Source: Liolophura sinensis (lineage: Eukaryota; Mollusca; Polyplacophora; Chitonida; Chitonidae). From it: a DNA stretch of 64,000 bases. The position numbers and the translations under genes were made by a program. Shown piece by piece: positions 11,442 through 23,400 of the stretch; within the stretch, counting starts at the first letter, position 1, and the number at the start of each line of letters is the position of its first letter. The stretch covers positions 14,873,608 through 14,937,607 of the forward strand of contig NC_088299.1 in the NCBI RefSeq assembly GCF_032854445.1. The letters run 5' to 3'. Below the pieces are notes generated by a model, which was given only the letters and a program-made list of their open reading frames with translations, was not told the origin of the DNA and did no database searches.

Positions 11442-14400
11442 CTGTCAAGAACACAGTTAACAGTAGATATGTGTAAAGAGTTTATAGGGGTAGGAGCCAC
11501 AATGGCCTGACCTCAGTGATAAACCAACAACTGCCATCAGGAATTTTCCAGGGTCTTCATAAAAATACAATTTATTTATTTGATTGGTGTTTTATGTAGT
11601 ACTCAAGAATATTTCACTTGTACAAAGGTTGCCAACATTATGGTGAGAGGAAACTGGACAGTGTTTTGGGGTAACCCACTACTATCCGCAGGTTGCTGGA
11701 AGACCTTCCTATGCTGAAGGATCTTCCTATGTATAACCCGAAAAGAAGCCCAACAGCCTTCTTCTTTAGGGGTACAATGAAAGACAAGGTTGTTTCAGCT
11801 CAGCTATCAGCGGCAAAGTGGAGTGTGATTAGATACTTATTATTACAAAAAGAGCTATTGGTGACTGTGCTTCATAGACCAAGCTCACTATTGTAGTCAT
11901 CCTGATTCATATCTAATGCCAACTTATAAAAAGAGCTATTGGTGACTGTGCTTCATAGACCAAGCTCACTATTGTAGTCATCCTGATTCATATCTGATGC
12001 CAACTTATAAAAAGAGCTATTGGTGACTGTACTTCATAGACCAAGCTCACTATTGTAGTCATCCTGATTCATATCTAATGCCAACTTATAAAAAGAGCTA
12101 TTGGTGACTGTGCTTCATAGACCAAGCTCACTATTGCAGTCATCCTGATTCATATCTAATGCCAACTTATAAAAAGAGCTATTGGTGACTGTGCTTCATA
12201 GACCAAGCTCACTATTGCAGTCATCCTGATTCATATCTAATGCCAACTTATAAAAAGAGCTATTGGTGACTGTGCTTCATAGACCAAGCTCACTATTGCA
12301 GTCATCCTGATTCATATCTAATGCCAACTTATAAAAAGAGCTATTGGTGACTGTGCTTCATAGACCAAGCTCACTATTGCAGTCATCCTGATTCATATCT
12401 GATGCCAACTTATAAAAAGAGCTATTGGTGACTGTGCTTCATAGACCAAGCTCACTATTGCAGTCATCCTGATTCATATCTAATGCCAACTTATAAAAAG
12501 AGCTATTGGTGACTGTGCTTCATAGACCAAGCTCACTATTGTAGTCATCCTGATTCATATCTAATGCCAACTTATAAAAAGAGCTATTGGTGACTGTGCT
12601 TCATAGACCAAGCTCACTATTGTAGTCATCCCGATTCATCTCTAATGCCAACTTATAAAAAGAGCTATTGGTGACTGTGCTTCATAGACCAAGCTCACTA
12701 TTGTAGTCATCCTGATTCATATCTAATGCCAACTTATAAAAAGAGCTATTGGTGACTGTGCTTCATAGACCAAGCTCACTATTGTAGTCATCCCGATTCA
12801 TCTCTAATGCCAACTTATAAAAAGAGCTATTGGTGACTGTGCTTCATAGACCAAGCTCACTATTGTAGTCATCCTGATTCATATCTAATGCCAACTTATA
12901 AAAAGAGCTATTGGTGACTGTGCTTCATAGACCAAGCTCACTATTGTAGTCATCCCGATTCATATCTAATGCCAACTTATAAAAAGAGCTATTGGTAACT
13001 ATGCTCCATAGACCAAGCTCACTATTGCAGTCATCCTGATTCATATCTAATGGCAACTTATAAAAATTCCCGAACTTAAATTACAGATGAATGGGTATCG
13101 CAATAATCAGATAGTAAATATACCCTTAAAATGACAAATAAATAGCTTAATTACTGAACATTTACTATCGTTGTCTTATGTCTATGTGTCATGATAACGC
13201 TCTAGTATTACAGGTGTAATTCATCCAGCTTACCTGACCTCCTGTCACTAGTTTGTTAGGGAACAGCATTGCTAAGCTTGTGAATCCATAGAGATCCTGA
13301 AAACATTAGAATAATAAAACATGCCATTTTTTAAATTCAGGTGAATCTATATGTGTTCACAGAGAAGAGGACTGGTATAAATGACTTGACATATTATCAC
13401 CATGTATCACCTTTAATCAGTGTACTAAAACAATTCATAGATCCGCAAAGGTTGCCCCAAATACACCATGAGGGAACTGTTCATACTTTCTCTGAAAACA
13501 TTTTATTTAGGCCTTGTGTATGGCATACTCAAGGATTTTTACCTTATGAAATGGCCGTCAGATTTAAGGGGGAAAAAGAGAAAAACTTCCAGACATAAAG
13601 CTGCAGCTGAAACAGCAAGAGCTGGATTTCAACCTGCAAAGGTCAAAGGTCTGATAGTCACTGCAAGCCAGTGCTTCAACCATTTGATCCAAAGAGGAAC
13701 CTGTAATATTTATATATTTATTTCATTGTGTAATCCCATAATGAAGAATTTTTCACTTTATGGGTGGAAAAGATAGATGTGTCCGCAATAAACCACTGAC
13801 CTAAGTTACCCCTAGTAATAAAGCCTTGTCACTTGTACTCACATTATGAATGGTGTGGATGAGCTGGCCATGATTCCTCTCCCAGATACACAGGATGTCG
13901 TCCTGGTCAGAGCTGATGACAAACTGGTCAGTAGCGGTCAGCAGGGTGACCACACTGCCCAATCCCCTCATCTTGTGGACACACGCCCCTGCCACCAGGT
14001 CCCATAAGCGTACTGTCCCGTCCGCGGAGCCGCTAGCTGCGGCATAGGGATGACTCTATGAACAGCAAACATGTACAGTAAAAGAGCACACATATACACT
14101 AGCTACATAACTACTCTGGTGAAAAATTATAGAAGGAATACATGTCCATTTAATTCATTCATTTATTTATGTCATTGCTGTTTTCACTTACACAATGTCA
14201 TTTTTACGCATTGAGGAAACCGATGTCACTAAACCACTGATCTTTGGCAAATTACTGATGAACTTTCCCATATGTGACATACAAATATGGACATGATATT
14301 CGTGAACTTTTGGTTGTGTAAACAACTGAAAGACAAGCATCTCTCAAAACCACTCTGCCACTACCCACTTACGATCTTGCTCATGGAGACTTGATATCAT

Positions 14401-17400
14401 ACAGCTTCGGAAGGGCTTCCTTAATTGTCTTTCTGGATTCTACTGCTGGCACATGGCTGTCATCTGACATCATCCATCCTGCTATGATGCTATGATGAAA
14501 TAATAATGTACCCCGGCAGGTGAGATGTCTTACCTTATCTAGACGCAGAGTTGTTATACTACCCATATGACCATGGAGGGTATACAGACAGGCACAGTCT
14601 TATACCTGGTACACCTGTGAAAATGTACCCCGGCAGGTGAGATGTCTTACCTTATCTAGATGCAGAGCTGTTACACTACCCATATGACCATGGAGGGTAT
14701 ACAGACAGGCACAGTCTTACACATGGTACACCTGTGAAAATGTACCCCGGCAGGTGAGATGTCTTACCTTATCTAGATGCAGAGCTGTTACACTACCCAT
14801 ATGACCATGGAGGGTATACAGACAAGCACAGTCTTCTACACGGAACACCTGTCCAAAAGAAGATTACATACACATTAAATAATCAAGGCAATAAACATTA
14901 CTGGATTTCTTCAATCCTGTCTGATATCGTACTTTTTCTGAAAACAGACGCAGGGAATCTCAACAAGCTTCCACGTCCCAGGCTGTTCAAAGCTAAACAT
15001 ATTAATGGCTGAGCACCCATATGTACATCACTGGAAAGTGTATGAGCAAATTTCCATTCATTTCTTAATCAAATTGGTTCAAATGACAGAGACTATGTTT
15101 ACCTTGAGTGTGTGATCTGAGCTAGCAGACACCACACGACCTCCCACACTTTGGAGGGAGTTGATGGGCTGCTGGTGAGCAGGTACTCTCTCTATTAGGT
15201 TATAATGGATGATTTCCTCCCAGTGTTTTGAGGAGGGGAAGGCATCAGCTTGTCTCACGTGACCTGAAATCAAGAATTGATTCCCAAAATACAATATAGA
15301 TTTCTAGATATACTATTCTTGAAATATGCTGGTTTTCGAGTTTTAACTCTTCTTTTTCTTTTCTCACTTAATGTTCTCACTATCCTATCAAAAACCCCAA
15401 CTGCCTTGTATTTTCACCTTGTTCTCCCCACGATATGGCTGATATTGCCGATGTGGCGTTAAGCCATAATCATTCATTCATTCGTTCATTCTAAATACAA
15501 GAGAGAAAAAAAAATTGTCAGTTGATGCCAAAGTCAATATTTTATTTGCATGTACAACTGTTTTTTGACAATGCATCATGACAATCAACATGTATGGTCA
15601 ACACAATGTACATTGGTAAAAGCTTTCTCAAGTGATTGTCCATCCTAGGCCAAGTTTAACTATCAAAGAAAAAAAAAGCTCATTAAGGATGGTCATACTG
15701 TTTTATGCACATATATGAAGACCAACACCAGCCGTCCTCTTAGTGACATCAAAACCAGAGTCAAAGTTTATAGGCTATCAGTCAAAAAGTTCAGGTTATT
15801 GTCTTGAAGAAGTTTAATGACCGAGAAAAACAGATGGTGGCCTTGGTGACCGTTTTGTTTCAGGTACCTGGGTGAAAACCCATTGCAGTCATTATCTCAG
15901 AGATACAATCTCACTTCCCATGACTGTTGTCATGTAGGCATGACTGCTCTAATTAGGGTCTACACAAAATTCAAACAACAGATTCAGAGAATGCAGGTAG
16001 CTCACCTGACTGAGCATTTCTTAAAACTGCATAATGTTCAAGTCATGTAATACGTTTGAATACTGACCTCTAAACCAAAATAAAGTAGAACGGTTAACAT
16101 CGTCATACAGATATTATTCTCTAATTAGACAGTGCTAAATCTTGCCTTTAAATCAACAAGAAAGGCCAAAATTATTATGCTGTCACAACTGTGATTATGG
16201 ATTACAGAGTAGTGAATTCCTATTTTATGTTGGTAGAGCGTCCGCTTCGGGACTGGTAGATCCAGGATCAATCCGTGATCGAGTCACACCTAAGACTTTA
16301 AGAGAGGAAGTTGTAACTTCCTTGCTTGGCGTTCAGGATGAAGGGGATAGTGCAACGACTGGTTGGCCCCTATCAGTATAATGGCTCGGGCGGGGCGGCT
16401 TACTTGCCTTCGGTAAGTCATCTCAGTGAAGCAGCAGTAAATAAAAGAGCGGTGGAAATTCGTCCTGCAACAAGGTGGCACATTACACGTACATGCACCC
16501 TAATGATTCCATCGTCGTCACATGACTGAAAAATTGTTGAATACGACGTTAAACCCCAAGCACTCACTCACTCACTCCTATTTTATGGAGTAAATCATTG
16601 CAGTGGTAAAAAGATACTGTGGGGAGTTTGTGCACAAATTTACCGCAGAGGTCTTGGGTATGCAAATTGCAAACGACATTTGGCAATCCATGGACAATGA
16701 GAGACAACAGCAACCGTGTGAATGGCTGGAAGGAAGTGTTGAGCTATGAGGTAAAAAACGTCCTGGTCTTTGATAGGCAATTCACTACCAATGATTGGCT
16801 ATCTGCATACATGTACTATGGATGGCCACTTCAACCCTATGATTGGCCAAAAACTTTAACCAAATTGGACACAGTCTCTGCCATGGACAGCAACTGACCC
16901 CTGCTCTCACTGTATCTCTAAAAAGCTAAAATGGCAAAACCCGTCATCACGTTGGCTAACACCTCTCTCTTATTCTGTGAACCTCTGTGAAACTTATTCT
17001 GTAATAAAATCATAGAGTAAGATAAAAATGACATACCCCTAAAACAGTGCATATGTGTTAATCTATACGTTCGCTTTACATCACTGCCATCACCAGCAAA
17101 TTCTGAACAACGCCAAGGTCTCTGGGATCAAGGCGATGAGGGAGAAAGTGACATCAGAGAACAACAATAACCAGTTTAAAGTTTGTTTTCTATTTCTACT
17201 TAATACACATGCCTTCTCTTTGTCTGAAGTAAGCATGACATAATTCTAACGGTCACCTGGAACAATTCTATTGATGAACGCTAATCACCAGTGGTAATGC
17301 TAAGCCTAAACAATCTCATCTGCACAGCACAGGCTTCAAAGGTCAAGCTCGTCTAGTGGTGGCAGTGATGTACAGTGAGCTTAGAGAACGGCACATGGGC

Positions 17401-20400
17401 TGTAAACAATAAGGCAAAATGTAATAACTCCTAGCTTTATTTCAGGTTTTTATGCACTCAGATAATCTCTATTACCTCTGTTGTGTAATGCTGCTACCTG
17501 CTGAGTGTGAGATTTGGTTGGATTCTGAAAGGTTTCCAGCTCCAAGAAATCAATTTCTCCGTTCAACCTGGCTGCTGTCACCCTGAAAACAAAGCAATGG
17601 CCATGAAATATCCCTATAAACAGTGATTTGAGAACTTTCTTTGATACAAAACTTGTACTACATTAGGAGTAACATATTATTTGTAATTTAGGAAATCTGC
17701 ATGCAAGTCTATCTTTCAAAACAAAAAAAATATATAAAAGGATGCTCGACATGATAATGCTGAAATATTGCCGACATGGTATTAAACCAAACTCATTCAC
17801 TTTATTAAAGGATGCCACTGTTTAGCGAGAAATTAAAGCACCAATATAGCTACATGTACAAGTATAGCTCTCCTCTTGCTTTCAAGCTTTTTGATTTATT
17901 TATTTATTCATTTGACTGGTGTTTTAAGCCACTTTCAATGACTTTCATGTTCTGTCCAGACTCCTAGAGCAGAATATGAGTAATATGACTCTGTCTTGCA
18001 GGTGAACTAAAACTCAAAAGTAACATTCACTATGTAACAAGTGCTGTTTTTCACTTGGTTCAAATAGATTTGTCTTATTGAGCGCCTACTCCCAACCCTC
18101 TCACCCACCTGTGCCCCCCCCCCCCTCCCCGAGCATTCTCACCTGTTGCCATTAACACAGATACAAGTGACACCATCCTTACAGTCATCATACAGGTATC
18201 TCAGCACACCTGTCAGGCTATCCCAAAACTGTCCACAGAGAAAAACATTATTAGTCACACAATCAACATAATGATGATTTATTTATTTCACTGGTGTTTA
18301 ATGCCGAATCTTTCATGTGTATTATAGCAGTCATAGTTTAAGGGTGGTGGAAACTGGAGTGCCCAGAGGAGACCACCATCTTTAGTCATGTGTCTGACAA
18401 ACTCCCTGAGCCAGGTAGAAGCCAATCAGTTGTGGCAAGAATATGTTTATCAGTTTACAACTCTTATCTGATTTTTTTTTTATTTGCTCGACAGGGGGCT
18501 TACATCATCCTCAAAAATATTTTCACCCTTACTGCAATAGTGACTTTCATGTCAGATGTTGCATAAATATTGATATTCTGAGGATTTTATCTACTAATAC
18601 AGCAAGGCTACAATATAGGCAAATTGCCCTCAAGTGGCAATGTCATGGGTCACTTGAACATCACCCTATTGTCATAATGACCCAACTTTAAAGTTACGTA
18701 CAGGAACGTTACCCAATTGTTTTTATTTACTTATTTCACCAGACTCAAACAATATTTCAATCAGGGGAGATTTGTTAATTTTTTTAATTATTTATTTCAC
18801 TGGTTTCAAGAATATGTCACTTATACGACAGCTGCCGACATTATGGCAAGAGGAAACTGAGCAGCGCAAGGAGGTAAAGCAATGTCCATCTGCAGGTTGA
18901 TGGAAGACCTTCCCACGTACAACCTCAGATGAAGTCAGCATGTAACCAGAGCAGAAGTGTAGCGCTAACCTCAATCCTGCCATTGCCACACCCACAAATG
19001 ATAATGTTGTCCTGACAGGCCATGCACCAGACTGCAGGAGTCAGCCAGTCATCCCCACCACGCTCATTTCCCGGGGCTGGGTCGTAGGTTCCCATAGCAC
19101 TCCCTGAAAAGCAAAAGCCAACATCTGATCAAGTCCCACAAAAACAACATAGATTCCTTGGAAGTATTAACAGTGCTGTATGAATGACATACAATCTCCA
19201 TTATAGTTTTCATAAACACTCTCGACTTAATGGCAGCATCTTCATTTTTCAGATAGTTTGCTAAAACAAAAAATATCAAAAAAAAAAAAGCAAGTCTTTG
19301 ACAACAAAATTATACCTAACTAATGAGTCAGAGTATTAAAGCACATACATATAAGTCGTCCAAATCGAAAGTCCCATTTCTCTTGGCATAATACAAAGTT
19401 TGTGGACGAAACAACTCAACAGATTCAGGATCTCTGAATTTAACTCAAAGGAATAACATCAACATGTACAGGTACGTCTCTTGGGGCCTCCGTGGCTCAG
19501 TTTGTTAGCGCACTAGCACAGCATAACAACCCAGGAGTCTCTCACCAATGCGGTCGCTGTGAGTTCAAGTCCAGCTCATGCTGGCTTCCTCTCCAGTCGT
19601 AAGTGGGAAGGTCTGGCAGCAACCTGTGGATGGTCGTGGGTTTCCCCCGGGCTCTGCCCGGTTTCCTCCCACCATAATGCTGGCCGCCGTCGTATAAGTG
19701 AAATATTCTTGAGTACAGCGTAAAACACCAGTCAATGGTACAGGTGATCAGAAACATAATGTCAACAAAGGTTGACTAACATTTTTCACAAGTCACATGA
19801 CAAAGTAAGACTGTTTTTACCTTTAATGACAGAAGAGTTTGAACTCGAAACTCTCCTATTACAAACCACATCATTCTGAACCTCAACACACCTGTGCTCC
19901 AGCTGCGGTTACGTCCCTCGTCGTCAGGTCTATCCGCACCCATGCTCTCTGACATGCCCGTCAAGCGTCTGCGCGAAGTCACGTCACATCTCTCCATGTC
20001 CTTGTCCTGTTGGCTACTCACGAACAAGTTTGAGCCCGTGAAGGACAGAGAGTATTCAGGTGACCACGGCGTGTCAGCCAAGACACCGCCTCTGAAGGAA
20101 CTGGCTCCTGGGGGACCTGCGTGTAGCTTCCTAGTGAAATCGTCTTCATGAAACTCAGCGTACAAGTCTGCATCACTGTCCTCCACATTGCGGCCCACAC
20201 ATGGTTTACGCTTCATGGGTGGAGTCACACTGCCATGGCAACAGAAACATATTACTGTCTGACACATACAACTGTATAAACAGCCTAAACACACCTAAAG
20301 GGCTAATTTTTTTTTAACACCAAAGCAGGGTTTGAATTTCTCAGATCAACCGTTAAATATCTTAATAAGCATGATAAGCCATTCAAATTGTTACAAACGC

Positions 20401-23400
20401 AATTTGTCATGGATCTGTTGTCACAGCTGTCATGCTTGGGACAAAATTAGAATACACCACACCACAATTTCCTGCTTTGGTCACAATAATACACAATATT
20501 ACAGTATTTCAGCTCAACGAAAGCTACCTCTACAATACTTTACTGTTCATGGTTAACTTTTCGATTTCAAAACCGTTGGCTTTGTGGACATACCCTTGTC
20601 TCTGTATGTGTGTGAGACATTCACCAGAATTGGAGTCCCACACCCTCAGTTGTCCTCCCAGACAACAGCTGACTATCAAGGGGCCATCTGTAGCTAAACA
20701 CTCAATGTCCTGCAAATGTGAAGGTGACTGAATGAAGCTATTATTTCACTGAGAGGCTCCGACTGTGCGCCTTCCATACATCCGACAATTTGATTGGGTT
20801 TTGATGGAATGATGTTTTACCACAGTACTGAAGTATATTTCACTTTCATGATGGTGGCGAGTTTCACTGGTCGGCGGAAACTAGGCAGCCTGGAGAAAAC
20901 CATCAGCTTTTGGCAAGTAACTGACAAACTTTCTGACATGTTATACACAGATTTTCATTGTTAAAATGAGCTCAATATACATGCCAGTTTGGTTGAAGGA
21001 TATTGATTTTAACAGAATTCATGACAATAATCCCATCTAATATTAGCACTGTGTAGCACTTATTGTCACAGCTGGAAAATTCCTATTCCTTTTGTGGGAA
21101 TGAACCTTGAATATCTCAGGACATACAGGTCCCTCAAGATTTATAGACATGCATTTCAACTGCGTGACCTTGACCTGCTTAACTTTAAGTGTTTTGTAAC
21201 ACAACTCTTCTCCACTGGAACAAGCATTTTCGACTGAAGCAGGAAATTTCGGCTTTACTACACACAAAGGGCAAATGTAGCTAAAAAAAGAGAGATTTGG
21301 TACACAGCTCAATTCTGTAAAGGGCTATTTGAATCAAGGGAGATAAATCTGTGGCAGATGTAGTTACAACTATCTAACCATTACAAAGTTTTAAACTGAC
21401 ATAAGGTATTTGGTTGTCCAAAATGATGATCTATATGTAAGTGATTTCTGTTCGGTTTCACTGCTTTTCTATTTCACCTTGACAATGGAGAGCAAGCAAA
21501 TGTCTGATTACATAGTGCACATCATGCTTCTTACAGTCATCAGAGTACATAAGATTTTGTGGGACTACCTACCAAAGCATGGCCCTTGAGGATCAAGGGG
21601 AGAGAATCCTTGATCTGCCGGAAGTACTTTCCCTTCACCCTTTTGGCTTTCTTAGACCAGGAGCTGCGCCACTTGTCGTAGTTCCTTGAGCAGCAGCACT
21701 TATAGAGAATAACGAGGAAGTAGACAAGGAGGAGAAGGCTGAGGATAGCAAGGACGACCGTGATTGTGAACTCCTTCAGACTCTGAGGGTAGAACAACTT
21801 CAGGCTGGGTGCAGGGCCTCCTGGCACAATAGGACGGTTCCCTGCGGATTGATTGACAGTTGACTGGCCAGGTTGTGTCTTCTCCTGGTCCCTCCTCTGA
21901 GTGCCTGTGGTGACATCACTATTGGCTTGCTCTTCTGACATGGGTGGTCGCACTTTGATGACCTCCTGGGGGCTGACTTTGATGGACAGGTGCAGGGATG
22001 GCAAAATGCTGATATGTCTGCACATAACAAAACACAATATATTTACGACATGCTATTCTGGGTTCCAAATCAACATGGGTGAGTCTTTGATATTAATGAT
22101 TGCTGAATCCTTTAATTCAAGCCTACTTATGGATACTACTTGGCTTATTAATTAATTGTTGTTTAATGTCAGACATAAGAATATTTCCCTTATTTGTCGA
22201 TGGTGAGTTTATCAAGGGAGCACAGGGAGTGCTCGGAGTAAACCACCAGCCTTTGACAAGTAACTAACAAATTTTTTTCTCTTACAGATAGTCACGGCAA
22301 GAGCGAGTTCAATACATATACCACTTGTGATTTGTGACTACCAAGTGACTTGTCACCAAGGCCACCAGAACAGAGGATGAGGAACCTGTAAAAGATTAGT
22401 GCAACTTCCTAAAGGTAAACATCTCAAGCCTGTAGCCTTAAACTGCTCCATAGAATTAATAACCCACGGACTCTACAGAAAGTTAGCTGGAATGTACAGC
22501 AAAAGTTTCTCTACGAGGAAAGCATCCTGTCTGGTTCAGATTGTTCTTCCAGAACTAAAAGTTTCCCCACAAGCAGTATACATTCAGTACCTTCCTGAGA
22601 GACTTATGTTGTAATATCCCAGCAGTGTCCGCCAGTGTTTGAAGGACAGATGGCGCCACAGTTCAAGGTCACTGTGTTCTGTACTCTGTTCCTCTTCTTT
22701 TGGCACACTGTGTAGGTGTTCTGCTTCATGAGGCCACTGTGCCACTGTTGGTCCCGCCCCTCCAGGCCCCACCCCTACTGGCCCTGCCCCAACTGGCCCG
22801 CCTCCTCCAGGTCCTGCCCCTTTAAGCACCGACTCCAGGCTACTGGCTGGCCCGGGTATAGGCTGCACTGTCAAACTCTCAGAGGCAGCAGCCAGTTTTT
22901 CCACCAATCCCGTCTTGTACATGATCAAGGCAATCCAAATAACTGTGCACACCTGTAAGGCAAACAGGTAACAAAATATTTGCAATGGCTGTGACATAGC
23001 AAAAGTCAATGTGAACTGACCAAGCTCCTCTTGATTTGCAGACAGTTTCTTCTTAACAAGATCATATACAAAACTTACCATAATGGCTCTTTGGAAAATC
23101 CTAGTCCGTGCCCAGAAATACAGAAATCTTAGTCGTCGAGGCAGGATGGTCGGGGAGGGAAGAAAGCCTCATCTGCCTCGGGGGAGGGCGGGGTTCCTAC
23201 TAAGCTGATAGTGTCTAGCCCTGGGGCTGACTTAGAACGCTGTAGGCGGATTGGTGGATCTGGAGAGGGAGGGGTCAATCTCGTCATCACTGGGCAGCGG
23301 ATGAGTGGCTCAATGGCAGGAAAAGATAACTCCTCTGAAGACATCTCCTGTTGGATGCTTTGTTTGTGAAGATCGGACAGCTACAACAAATGGCCATATA

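Noticed and set aside
11851-13066. CRISPR-like regular array
   Set aside because: Units are contiguous with no unique spacers, lie in an intron and are far longer than CRISPR repeats.
13461-13776. Two overlapping plus-strand frames near 13.3-13.8 kb
   Set aside because: They lie in SCAP intron 22 on the opposite strand and run into a tRNA-like SINE head.
14381-14566. 61-codon minus-strand frame
   Set aside because: It reads from the stop-bearing third copy of exon 21 through its donor into intron sequence.
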